A DNA stretch of 64,000 nt from positions 750,113 through 814,112 of the forward strand of contig KN834751.1 of assembly GCA_000827265.1 (NCBI GenBank). Direction: 5' to 3'. This DNA is from Collybiopsis luxurians FD-317 M1 (lineage: Eukaryota > Basidiomycota > Agaricomycetes > Agaricales > Omphalotaceae). The translations under genes and the position numbers were made by a program. The notes beneath the pieces are model-generated. The model did not search any database, had not been told where the DNA came from, and was given only the letters and a program-made list of their open reading frames with translations. Shown here one piece after another: positions 8,289-19,665 of the stretch (position 1 is the stretch's first letter; every line of letters starts with the position of its first letter).

Positions 8289-9504
8289 TTAAAGAGACGA
8301 CACTGATACACCCCTCCGGGTTTGAGGCAACAAAGCAACCAGTCGCGTTTCTCTGACTGCTTGCGTACTCTTTCCAAAATATCTTTCGGTCTGTAAAGAC
8401 CAGAAAATCAAACCTACCATCCAGCTTTCCATTCCCTTGATGTAAACAGCTATATCTTTATCAATTTGTTCACCCCATGAAGGCAGCGACGCCTTTAGCT
8501 CCATAAATTGGTCTATGGTGCGGTGAGTCAGTTCGTTGACGCGGTCTACGGCTCCTGCGAGATCCATAGTTGGATTCGCATACATCAAGCTCGTGACGAT
8601 ATTGTGAATTTGGCCTTTGGATTGTTCCACGTTATATGAGTACAAGTCCTGATTGTGGACGACTCGGAGTAAGTATGCGAGAAATTGTAGAAGCATCTGG
8701 CAAGATGAACTCACGTTTACATAGGCAATAAAATCATTGGTCAGAATCTCTAACTTTTTGATACGTGGATCATCTAGAACCTCGTCCGGAATACGCAGGT
8801 TGTTTGCATCTTCTTGAGACGTCAGGTTTGATGTATGCGTCCGAGCGAGTAAAGAATCAACTCACATTCTATCAGAACCAAGCACGTCTTGCATCCATTG
8901 GTCTCACGACGATGAGCGAGATACGTATCAGGATCGGAAATGTGTCTTGATTCACGGTGCAGTGCTTCCCTGTCGATATCTTTACAGAAGGATTCCATTG
9001 TGTCAATGAACCGTTTCTGAATCCCAGGTGACGAATTCTGTCTCATCCGTGAAAAAAGGCTGCGCAAGAATGAATCAGAATCACGCCCTGTTTCATCCAA
9101 GGAAGATCATACTCTGCCGTCAATTTTCCAATCATGTACTGACTCTTGAATGTTTCGGGGTAGTTAAGAGAGTTCATAACCTCCTCCCGAACGGAGCTTG
9201 TGCCAATTTCATTCATTTGGTCGGTAATTTCGTCAAAGTAGAAGATGTACGATAGGTAGTCTGAACAGAAACGCAGCCCGGAATAATCAGCGTCGGGATA
9301 GCAAGCAGAGGCAAGTAAGTGAAATTTCTGAGCATCGAAATGCTCGAAAAATTCTGGGAGAGATTTGGTCGACTCGGCCTGGAATTTGTGCAACCAAGTC
9401 TTGGTATCTGCCGGTACTTCTCTGTGGTAGCGGTTGACGCGCAAAGGGATGGGGCACGTAGCAACCAAGTCAGGAAGTACGAAAGAGGAGTTGAATGGTC
9501 TCAT
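8289..9504 (-). CDS. Sesquiterpene synthase (class I terpene cyclase, trichodiene/protoilludene-synthase-like)
   Basis: Four exons, 9504-9113, 9059-8866, 8809-8715 and 8648-8289, with introns of 53, 56 and 66 bases, give 346 residues, a normal length for fungal sesquiterpene synthases. The metal-binding aspartate motif is in FYFDEITDQMNEIG (DExxD). The second motif, the NSE triad, is created across intron 3: N|DLYSYNVEQSKG gives NDxxSxxxE. Other family landmarks are LPDLVATCP near the N-terminus, RRETNGCKTCLVLIEYANN, LPSWGEQIDKD, and ERYFGK before the C-terminal arginine. The enzyme should ionise farnesyl diphosphate and cyclise it in the cytosol. The RRxTxGCKxCxxLIEYANN stretch resembles, from memory, delta-6-protoilludene synthases, but product cannot be read from sequence. 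No P450 or other tailoring gene adjoins; an MFS gene lies 6 kb away. Confidence 0.93.
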
Positions 9505-11111
9505 ACTGCTTCTGCTGATAGAGAAAAGTAGCGTCAGACTCTGAGGTTTTTATGATTTTTTGAATCTCCAATTTCGTCCGAAAGATATTGAATGCACTGA
9601 TATTCGTTAGCCGAATAACGACTCTATTCCGTTTATCATTTTCCGATCTCTAAATGGCCGCATCGCCTTACTCCTTCACCGGCGTTGTCATTTGCAATGG
9701 AAGAGAAGCGGAAAATGACAGCAGCCCTGGTCCATGCCTTTCGTGGTGCCACAGGATCCACTTCTCTCGGGAGAAATTTTGAACACCGTTGTGGACGGTA
9801 CAGTATTGCGCCTCTTCGAAAAAGAGGTCGACTTAGATGACCTGGATGCCCCCTCCGAGTTTTTTGTACGTCTTGAGACCCAGTGGGAAGAGTGATGGCT
9901 ATGATCAGTTGCGTGCAAGCTTAATGTCGTTTCCTGAGATTATATTCCAGGTACATTTTCAACCGTGACACGATAATTGTAGCCCTCCCGGTTAACTTGA
10001 TGCACTAGGCTTCGTGCGGGGCGTTGGTGGCTAGAGTGACTTTAGGTAAACACATTCCGGTCATTGCTGTCCGGTCTTTGTTGTCCAGATATAAGGTATA
10101 CATGGATTCGAGCTGCCTGCTAGGAAATTGATACTCCACCTGGGGTTGAATAGAGTTACGCCTCAGAAAAAAGTTGATTACGATGCTAAAGAGGATTGTA
10201 ATATACCCTTGAAAAATGCGAGCCCAACCTACCGAAGGCCTGTTGCTATGCTGTCGGATACTCACCACTCCGATCCGATCCATGAGCACCGGGTCCATTC
10301 TTTTTCCGCATACAATGATAGTTTCGCAATAGTCAATTCCAGTCTTAATCTTATTAGGATTCCTCGAGGCAGGATCAGATGTTTAATTTTCAAGCATCAA
10401 ATGATACTTGACGTGATATTGCTCGAGCCAATGCAGTGCGGAGTGTAGTTTTTCCCGCAGATGAGAAAACTAGGCAGGCACTTGGAGAGACGCTTTCCAA
10501 ATAGTCTGCATCGTTTCGATTGACGCTGAATATACATCCTGATAATAAACGCTTTCAATGCTATTCATAAGATTGGAACGATCAGAGAGCACTCAGGGGG
10601 CCATAGATATGTAAAAGCATTGGTACTGACAGCTTGCAGATTTTCCTATCGGGTTGCCGAAGTGAGATTGGATAAAGAAAGGGGAGCGGACGATGAGTGC
10701 AAGAATTATCATTCAAGGCGACGTGCCTTCAAAAGGAGAAACAAACACATGATCATGCTAGACCCAGCTTTGATCGTTTCCAAATTGAACAGAATCGCGG
10801 CCGAACTTCAGCTCGGTACCGGTAAGCAAAAGCTTTATTGTAATGGTATCTAAGAGATTCTAGTATCGGTATAGGAGACATCCACCAGAGCCTAGCGCTG
10901 AAGATGGTGCCTTAGAACTAGCTGATAAGGCTTCTGAGCGATCGATGTATTTATGTGTTATTTTCCGTCGTCTAGGAGTAGGATGTAGTTCAAAACAAGA
11001 GTCTTGCTGAGATATAACAATATTTAACCATATAAATGCACGTACTTTTCCCTTACTACAGAGTCCAATCCATACAACCGCTAAAACGATGTTGTTCGAG
11101 CAAACACCCAT
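9505..11111. other. Gene-poor stretch with coding-like relics
   Basis: No complete gene found. 9734-9895 (+) encodes 53 residues of natural-looking protein (MPFVVPQDPLLSGEILNTVV and an acidic run) ending in TGA, with a splice-like GTACGT inside it. On the minus strand about 10280-10380 reads NKIKTGIDYCETIIVCGK, recalling the 'GIDY.ET' block of copia reverse transcriptases, but nothing around it supports a full element. I treat both as relics. Confidence 0.3.
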
Positions 11112-12153
11112 CTATACACTGTTTAATTCCTTCGATATTGACGGTCTGAATTCGTATTCATCATGTTTCCCGACAGCGGAAGAGCTCCGACGTGTTTCTG
11201 GTATACGCGGGAGTATGCTAGGTTGAGAATAATGGCTCTCACTTGTGGCTTCAGAGCGGTTTGCATCAACTCCTAAAGGTGGGCCGGAGGTCACGGGATG
11301 ATAACGTTCATCATGCATACTCCTCTCACTCATCGTATGCTGCGATATACTAGGTGGACCAGCACTCTGCGTACGCGCTAACCAGTTGAGTACTCGGATG
11401 TTTTTGGATGGAGGGAGGTTCTGTATCGCAGAACCCTCCCTCAACGGCGGAGCTGCATGTCCACGAATCCTCTCTGTAGATGAACGCACGTTCAAGCTGT
11501 GAATGGACGCGCTAATAAAGCGGTTGGAAGCCACACACCTAAATGCATGAGGCGATCTTCCGGGTGTGTTGCCACGGCGTTAAGGGTCTTGCGTCGCAGC
11601 CGTCGACGAACAGTGCAAAACGCGTACGTTACTAGGCCTCCGAAGAGAATGCCCGCGAGTAAGCCTCCAATTACTAGACCTGCACGGCCACCTGAGCCTA
11701 GGGAAAGGTTGAGATGAGAAAGTCAAAGTCCGACCTGCAATGGTCCCAGGATCAAGGTGTTTATGGGCCACAAAGGAATTGGATTTAGATGTTTCAGTAG
11801 GGGATGATACAGCATTGGTTTGCTCAATAGTAACGGCTGTTCATGATAGTAACCATAGAGTTCAAACTAAGAAGAGTTGACATACTACTCGGGACAAACG
11901 TCGTTATGGCGGAGATGGAGGTGGAGGTGGAGGTGGAAGTCGAAAGAGAGACGGATGAAGAACTCGAACTTGAAGAAGAAGACAAAGAAGTCGAGCTTGA
12001 GGTAAAGGTAATATCCAGGGTCGACGAAGTCGAAGACATGGTGGACTTCATCGCATTCAGTATCAATTTAATAACGAGGTTGAGAAAAACGACACACCTA
12101 GCAGTAACCGAACCCGCAGTAGAGAACAACCGTGCCCCAGAGTCTTTCGTCAA
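11112..12153 (-). pseudogene. Probable single-pass membrane protein with Ser/Thr-rich stalk; reading frame interrupted
   Basis: Read on the minus strand, the segment shows a hydrophobic start (CVVFLNLVIKLILNA), a long Ser/Thr-rich low-complexity stretch, and a strong transmembrane helix (GLVIGGLLAGILFGGLVTYA) followed by a basic stop-transfer run RRRLRRK. A hydrophilic Ser/Pro-rich tail of about 140 residues ends at 11112 with SISKELNSV. One intron just before the helix joins well (GCAG|GTCGGA..CCCTAG|GCTC). Two other junctions do not: near 11830 and near 11540-11580 the frames change without a good intron. The layout is that of fungal cell-surface sensors with mucin-like stalks. Either introns escape me or the gene is broken. 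No function assigned. Confidence 0.45.
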
Positions 12154-12645
12154 TAAGTAGGACTTCTTTCAAAGCGACCCGGAAGGTGGTGGTAAAAGAT
12201 TAAACGAAGAACGGCTTGTTCAGAGCATGGTAGAAGCAAGCCGAAACTTGATACAGTAAGCGGTGCGCTTACCGTTGAGAAATGAATTGATTTAATTTAC
12301 TTATTCATTGATACCGGCCTTAGAGCAATTATGGGTCAAGGATGTTGATTAAGCTCTGCTTTGGAAGTATCGTCGACCTTCTGAGGACAAACCCTAAGCA
12401 AGAGATTCTGGATGTTGGTTAAAGCTACATTGGAAAGGCGTAGACAACGAATGCCCCAGCTCTTTGAGTAAAAGATTACTTTGTGACTCGAGGATAGATT
12501 TCGTTGCGTAAACGCGGCGTTTTCATGCCACTTACGAGAAAAGTTGCTTGGGAAGAGGGAAAGGGGGTTACGATCAATCAAGCCTCACATCGGCTTCATG
12601 TCGCCGTACTTCCCGCGCAAAGACATGAATTCAAGTCACATTGAG
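12154..12645. other. Intergenic
   Basis: No gene supported. It separates the 5' end of the membrane-protein gene from the 3' end of the AFG1-like gene; both lie on the minus strand. Confidence 0.5.
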
Positions 12646-14948
12646 CTATGGTCGAGATTTTGGACGTACACCCTGATCCAAATCTGCATATGCCTTAGCA
12701 CCCTTTCCCCACCTGTCGGCGCCCTTACCCCAATCCTCTCTAACACCCCATATATGATGTTCACGTAACCGCGGAGGGGGGCGTACCTCTCGGGAGAGAC
12801 GACGATGATTACAGGATTCAAATGCAGCTTCGATTGCAAAATCGTCGTTATTATGGGAATGAAGGGAATTCGTCTTTGAGGATGTAGATCGTTTCGCGGG
12901 GTCATAAAAATGAGCACGACTTTCAGAGGTACTACTGGTTTCCCATTTTCGGGCAGATAAAGGTAGAGGCGTCCAGGGTTCTTCCTGTTGATATCTTGGA
13001 CTGGTTATCTCGATTAGCCGCGAAAGCGCACGTTTATATGCGAACTGTTCGTCTTTCCCTGAATTCGAAAGGGGATTACGTGGACAATAAAGGGGTCGGA
13101 AAAGCTCAAATTACACACCAGAGAATATTGATAATGTATCCAAAGGCAGTACGCGCTCCGCTGGGGCTTCCTCCATATTAGGTGCATCGTAAGAGGAAAC
13201 ATTCGGCCGATACACGTCCCCAGACTCGGCAACCGATTCTTTCATCATGATATCATCCAGTTCACTACGCGACTTGACCTTGCCATCCGTTGACTCTGTA
13301 GCGTCAGGAAAGAACATTTCCTCAGGTGGGGTTTCAGCCAAAACTACCATGCGGCATCGCGCCTCGTATAACGCGTCAATTAAGGAGATGAATCGCCTGG
13401 CTTGATCCTTCGCAGAGAGACGGAGGACTGGAACGTTTTCGAGGATGAAAATCTCGAACGTTGATGCGAGAGTAATGTAGTCTGCAGATCCAAGCTCCTA
13501 GGAGAGATTTCAGCCCCTGAATGAGACTCAAAAAGTCAGAACGTACACCTACACAAAGCTGCTCAAAGGAATAGCGGCAGGCTCTTTTGGTAGCCCAGGG
13601 AACAGGTAACGACCGTCCGAACACTGATAGATGAAGAGCTTGACCCTGTTTAGTCTGGGCGTCGAGAGCAGTCACTGCCTCCTCAAAGCCAGGCTCGCCC
13701 ACCAGAAACCAAGTGCTCCGGACGCCAACTGCCCTAACAACCCTCCAATCTCGCTCGGGATTGTCTTTGTTTTCCAGCGCCACCAAAGGGCACCTGGCCT
13801 TTAACGCCTCAACAAACGGCTCAAGTCTATCCTTCTGCACCCCATTCCTGTACAAGTCTTCCGGAACCTTATTCGACGTTCCGACGACGATACCGCCTAG
13901 ACGCCAGAACCACGATAACACGTCTGCGAGGAGACTCGCACTAGATACGTCCAGGAGTTGAACTTCGTCAAAAACAAGAAGCCAGTGTCGGTTAATGAGT
14001 CGTCTTGCTACTTCGTACGCCATTGGGGGGTTGACAAGGTTTTGTTTCATGGATTCCGTTCCGGGGAAAAGATTGCCCAAGAGTGATAATGATCGTCTTT
14101 TCCATGAGGAACTGGTAGTCCAGATCGGTAGAGGAGTGCCAGCAGAAATATCACTCATACGTTCTTGAGTTATCTCCCATATTGCTCGATAGAGCTCGAG
14201 AACCAACTGATTATAGTGTTTCCTGGCCTTGTAAGGAGTGGGTAGAGCAGAGAACCACAAATCAACGAGAAATGTCTTTCCACTTCCCGGAGGACCTGTC
14301 AGAAGCAATCCCTGTAGTCTTGGTTAGTCTGTCTTGATCTGACTGAATGTGACACATTTTTGGTGACTCCAGTGAAGCTAATTCTTCTGCGTGGCCTTTA
14401 AATGATATCAACGAGGAATGGCTACCGTCATTCGCTTTGGAGTAGCCAAAGTTGATCCACCATGGGTCTGCTTCTGAACGAGGCTCTGAAAAACTCATAT
14501 TGTCATTCCAATGGGCCAGATTAGAGTGCCCAACAGGAGTATAATCTTGTAACTCTTTCTGAAGTCTTCGTAACTGATGCAAGTCTTAAAGATCTCAATT
14601 AACTGTGGTTGAAGAATTTGAGCCCACCTGCATAATAATTCTCACTTGCGGTTCATCGTGTCTGATACGCTCAAGGGCAACCAGACCCCGATAGCGTTCT
14701 AGAATATCGACTTGTTGAGGTAAGTTGACGTTTGGTTGCGAAGAGTCTGATGGCAACTGTGACCTGCTCGACGACGTATATGTCCGCGACACACGAATGC
14801 GAAACTTCTTTGGCAGAAAATATCTCAGTATCATGGCGGTAACAGGGTGAAAGACAAGATCTAAGACTTTGTGCCAGTGGAGCCATGGCTTCAAAGGGCG
14901 TTGAGCGCTTACTACTTTTAGCGCCTCGACCCATCGTGTGCTCAACAT
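12646..14948 (-). CDS. AFG1: AFG1-like mitochondrial AAA-type ATPase
   Basis: Five exons, about 14948-14628, 14584-14356, 14318-13547, 13497-13119 and 13058-12646. The N-terminus is basic and hydroxylated, fitting a mitochondrial presequence. The ATPase core follows: Walker A LLLTGPPGSGKTF, Walker B WLLVFDEVQLLD, then a sensor region GGIVVGTSNKVPEDLYRNG that is diagnostic of the AFG1/LACE1/ZapE family, and later FEQLCVGELGSADYITLA. The family helps quality control of inner-membrane and respiratory-chain proteins. After the usual end (IFSGKDEQFAYKRALSRLIE) there is an extra tail of roughly 100 residues with a short repeat (WGKGADRWGKGAKAY). Intron 2, as needed for the frame, is only 37 bases, so its acceptor is uncertain. 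Confidence 0.9.
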
Positions 14949-15675
14949 TCTATACTTTTCCTTGCCTCAATTGCCTCTGATAAGCCACTGCCAAATCATT
15001 CCCCGGACGCGTCGATTCAACATTTATGCTCTGTGGAAGGAAGTAAATTACAATGGAATCTGGATTCCTGAAGGCGGACTTTCCACTGCAATTTTTGGCT
15101 GAAATTCATCATCGGGAAGATCTTCCAATAATTTTTAGCCTCTCGCCAAGTTTTATCGACCTCATGGTGATGATCATTAGTTGGAGTTAATTTGGAGAGT
15201 TGGAGTCTTTCCAGTCGGCTCTATATGCGCTGCACAAGCATCATATAGACCTTGTACTTTTCCCTTACTTCCTGCTTTCTAGCATTTTTTTCACTCTCCG
15301 CTGAACTTCTGTCGCGTAAGTACAGTAAATCATGATGTAAGTTTTGACGCTACAGCTGTGTCACCTTTGGAGTGGGCCTTGGTACCAAAACGCTTCAATT
15401 TTGAAATGTTTTGGTTTGATATCTACGGAGATATAGTGTACAGCTGAGAGCTCCCTCGATCACAAGAAAAGGTAAAAAATCTTTTCAGAGATTTTTCTGT
15501 ATGGAAGCGGCGTTCTTCCCAATCGGACCATTTTTCAGGCTGAGCATATTCGGATGGCGGATAGTTTAAGGGTATTGCTGAACAGAAAGCAGTGCCCGAC
15601 TCAGGCCGATTTATGGTATGTGCAGTGCAATGCGGTATATGTACATCTATCGATGATTGGAAGTTCAGGCCCGCC
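14949..15675. other. Intergenic between AFG1-like gene and the transposon
   Basis: Contains the upstream region of the AFG1-like gene and the left flank of the Plavaka-type element. No gene seen. Confidence 0.5.
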
Positions 15676-15835
15676 CTATGTCGGAGAATTGCTTTCGGCA
15701 TTATAATAAGGCCGCCTTCATAACGGCATTATGATGCCATTGCAACGGCATTACAAGGGGCTGGCGAGATTATCAAGCCATTATTAGGCCATTTTGGATT
15801 ATCAGGGCTTATCGCAACATCATGTGACTGGTAGG
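15676..15835. repeat. Left terminal and subterminal repeats of the Plavaka-type element
   Basis: Starts with CTATGTCGGA and is followed by repeated short blocks of the type GGCATTAT, GCCATTATTAGG and TTATCAGGGCTTATCG. Similar blocks in inverted order lie near the right end. Confidence 0.55.
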
Positions 15836-15891
15836 ACCGTACCTCTGACTCGCAGTTGACCATATAATATACCTTCGTTCCGTCTTGTCTA

Positions 15892-18800
15892 ATGCCCAAG
15901 AATGTTAAGAATTCTTCTGGAACCATTCTCAAACAATGCAGAAACTGTGGTAAACCCCAAAAGGCTCGGGGTTTAGTTTCCCATGAATCTCGGTGCAAAA
16001 AGAAATTCTGTGGAAAAGAAGCAGACGCCACAAGGGCTTATCGCTTTCAAAAGCAGGGAGAGCAAGTAAATGGTAAGAAATCTTTGCTTGTAAAGTATGA
16101 ATCTGGATTGATACATGGCTTCAGTGATCATTGCAGAGTCGGGCGCATCGTGTTCTAAACCTATTTCGGCTGCATGGCACTGCGATGATGGATTTGATGT
16201 ACCACTCTCTGCGCTACCTCTCCATGGTAAGTTCCTAAGACTTTATATTCAAAACTGCAGAAGTAAAATATTGTATCATACTTCAGAGAGTCTTGATCAT
16301 GTTGAAGCTACAGCGCGATCGGATGAGCTCTTTGATGGAGATGTAAAGATTGAGTATCATCCCAAAAGTGGGCTAGGCACAATTATACAGCGTTACGATG
16401 AATATTTTTCTCAGAAGGACCAAAAGAACTCCCCTCTTCCTCTCAACAATAAGCCATGGCTTCCGTTTCAGACCCGACTGGATTTTGAAGTTGCGGCCTT
16501 GGCCCTTGAATGTTCCTTGAACCGACGTCAAACAAACACCCTGATTGGACTATTGGGTCATGCTCAGCAAGGGTTGGATCAGTGTACAATCAGAAACTAC
16601 GATGAGCTACAGAAAATATGGGATTTGGCAGCAGAAAAGTCAACACAGGTTAGTGTATAACTGCTTGGTGTGAGATCCTGATAACAAAGCATTTCATAGT
16701 TCATAACAGAGCAGATCGAGGTGCCATACCGGGAACAAAATGAATCGTTCGATATTTCCTATCGGCCATTGTGGGATTGGATCGAGGAGCAGCTAATGGA
16801 CAGAAGAGTAGTATCTCAGATGGAATGGCACGCTCGGCGCCTTTACCGCTTTGAAAAAGAGAGTGGTTTGTGGAGACATTGGATTGATGAACCGTGGACA
16901 GCAAAACGTTGGTGGGACATACAGGTATTGCAATGTTCTCCTTGGTATTCATTAGTTTGACCTCAAGACCACAGGATCAGCTTCCCGATGATGGTGTACC
17001 CTTATGCATTATTTTCTATGCCGATAAAAGTAAACTCTCCTCATTTGGTACAGCGAAGGGCTATCCAGTCATCGCCCGGCTTGCAAATTTACCAATTGAA
17101 ATTCGTAACAGTGTTGGCCTAGGCGGGGGGCGTGTTGTTGGATGGTATCCTATTGTAAGTTCAGACGCAATAGTACCATGTTTGCAAAATTTGAATTATT
17201 CCTTCCAAGGTCAAAGAGGATGCTGAGCGTAGCGGAAAAACTGATTTTGTTGATTTTAAGTGCATTGTATGGCATGAATCGGCTGCAAAAATTTTAGATT
17301 CCATTGTGCAGATCGCAAGAACTGGATATCGTGCACAGTGTGGTGATGATGTTCATCGCCGAATGTACCCTTTGATATTTCTCAAAGCGGCTGACTACGA
17401 GGAGCAGTATGTCGACTCACCCATGCATGAATTTGAATTGATATTTTGCAGATGCGTCATGTGTCTTATATGAGGACTCGGAGGCTTCTGTCCATGTCCC
17501 CGTTGCCTTATTCCCAAGGAAGAGCTTGCAACATATGCTATGGGTCATCTACGTACAGCTCAACATGCTATTGATGTGCTAGCGAAAGCGGACACCGCCC
17601 TGACTAAAGCAGAAAAAGAAGAGACTGTCAAGGAGTTTGGATTGCGCCCAATCTTGGTATGTACTTCATTCCAGTTATCTTTCCTAGCATTCGCTGATTC
17701 TTGGACTTAAATTTTCTATCGAAGAATGTATTTTTTAAGATTCCGCTAAGTGATCCATACAGTACCGTGTCTTTCGACAACCTGCATTTCAAGTTTGATG
17801 GTGTCTGGGGAAATCATTTATTTCCCCTTCTCAAGGCTCACATTCAATCCCTCACGGATGGCCGCATGCAGGCAGCAAAAGTCGATAGGCGGTATGCCCT
17901 TCTGACGCTTGACTGTGTTGATATCAACTCATCTGTAGCTTGACAGATTTCAGACTTTTCCCCGATGGAGCAATGTTCATCACTTTGCGGATGGGGTCTT
18001 CAAGCTTTCATTCAACGATGGATCCAAACATCGCACTATCTCAAAGGTGTGCCTCTTCTTGATACTCGCGGTTTAGTCTGTTGAACTCATTTGTGTGTCA
18101 CTTCTAATAGATTTTCCTATTCGCCGCCTACGATACTTTCCATGAAAGCAGTGATAAAGCTGGATATCAGCTACTCCAAATTTTACGGTGGTATCTTATT
18201 GTCGACATGTATTCCGAACTTCACCATCAAACGGATGAAACAATCAGGGCGGGGCGAGCTTCAGTTCAGCGAATGTTTGAAGGAATCAAGGTATGCTGTT
18301 GATATCCTCAAAACGTTCACTGTGAATTGATCCATGCTGTAGAAGTACGAGTCACTGGACAGCGATATTGAAAAGAACTGGAACTTTATTAAGCTACATT
18401 ATCATATGCACCTCTTTGATGATATCGAAGATAAGGGTATCTTGAAAGGAATGAGTACAATGCCGAACGAAAAGCTCCATGGGCCAATAAGAAAGATCTA
18501 TCTCAATCACACTAACTTCAAGGATATTGACAATCAAGTAGTATTCATTGCAGTCCTAGTGTGTACATCTACGGATACTGATTATACTTTACAGATCATT
18601 CGAGTAGAGCACCAGTCCGTAGTAGCAGGTCTAATTCAAGGTCAGATTGACCTCCTCGATGCTAATAACATGGGCCCTGGTGTTGCAATGGAAGAGCCTG
18701 AAGACATCGAGCTACCAATGAGTAACTCTCATTTTGTAATTGGGTCTAGGATGCAGGTCCTGTCGCTCGGTGAATTAGAGTGCCTAGGTCATCCGTATAC

Positions 18801-19412
18801 CCGGTTTCATATCCGTCTTTCAAAATTCATTTCCATGCTTCTTCCAGCTTCCGGTATTCCTCTTCCCAATCAGCAGTATTTCAAGTTTACCAGTCATGAT
18901 ATGGTAAGTCGATTGATCAGAACTCAGTTTGTGTGCGCATTTGGTTGACAATAAGTTAGATCACACCGTATCAGTATCTGAAAATCCAATATGAATCGTT
19001 GGATACTTGGCAAGTTGAAGTTGATCACCTACGGTGCAACCCGTCTTTCAATGGAGCGCCGCGCCATGATTTCATTCTCTTCGATTCAGTGAATGGGCCC
19101 ATTTTCGCTCAACTGTGCTACATCTTCATGTGCACTGTAGGTGATGGGATCTATCCCATTGCGCTCACCCAGCCATACAAACCAGTTTCACTTGGTCGCC
19201 GGCAGCGAAGCGACAAGCACCTTGGTTTCCTTCGCCTCCAAAAAGAGCCAGATACAGAGTTCATCTCTGTCCGATCGATCATTTGTGGTGCTGTTGCAAT
19301 CACAGCTACAGAGTCAGCTAATGAGGTACTTGTATGGGATGTCCTAGATGGTGATATGTTTTTACGCATTGCAAAGCACTTTCCGATGTATACTTTGAGC
19401 ACTTTTACTTGA
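15892..19412 (+). pseudogene. Plavaka-type transposase with one internal stop codon
   Basis: About a dozen short introns; after splicing the protein runs from MPKNVKNSSGTILKQCRNCG (Cys/His-type zinc-binding start) to a stop at 19412. Landmarks of the Plavaka family (KDZ-related, RNase H-like fold) are DEPWTAKRWWDIQ, IIFYADKSKLSSFGTAKGYP, NLPIEIRNSVGLGGGRVVGW, QCGDDVHRRMYPLIFLKAADYEEQ, CPCPRCLIPKEEL, LSFNDGSKHRTISK, LFAAYDTFHE, HLFDDIEDKG and MPNEKLHGPIRK. In the exon after 17448 the frame contains TGA at 17471-17473 in CLI(stop)GLGG, where the family has an Arg codon; CGA to TGA is a single transition at a CpG. All other junctions I checked keep the frame. The first intron is 16073-16124. As it stands the gene should give a truncated protein, so the element would be non-autonomous. 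Confidence 0.85.
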
Positions 19413-19665
19413 TCATTTTGGTACTAGATTTACAAACCATAGCGTCTCATTCTTGCACTTGCTTTTGTACTGTAGACCATATACTAATCTGTACTGATTT
19501 TAGCTTCAACTAACATGCACAAAATACATTGCTTGATTACAAAAAGCGACCAAGAATCAAGAGATACTATATGTGGAACTCAATTGATTTATGCCGTTGA
19601 TTCAGCCACACTGAAACAAACAAGCCCTTCGCTGAACCACCACCACCAGCCTTCAAAATTTTATA

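Noticed and set aside
8649..8714. A mutated NSE motif (QDLYSYNVE) in the terpene synthase
   Set aside because: The Q comes from reading through intron 3; splicing GTGAGT..CAATCAG restores Asn.
424..9504. A terpene biosynthetic gene cluster including the MFS transporter and zinc-finger genes
   Set aside because: No oxidoreductase or P450 links them, and the C2H2 family is common throughout such genomes; proximity alone is not evidence.
10280..10450. Copia-like reverse transcriptase fragment on the minus strand
   Set aside because: One block (GIDYCET) is suggestive, but no integrase, RNase H or LTR was found nearby.
11843..12160. 105-codon Glu/Val-rich frame on the plus strand
   Set aside because: It is the antisense of the Ser/Thr-rich stalk; repeated GGTGGAG-type triplets open several frames at once.
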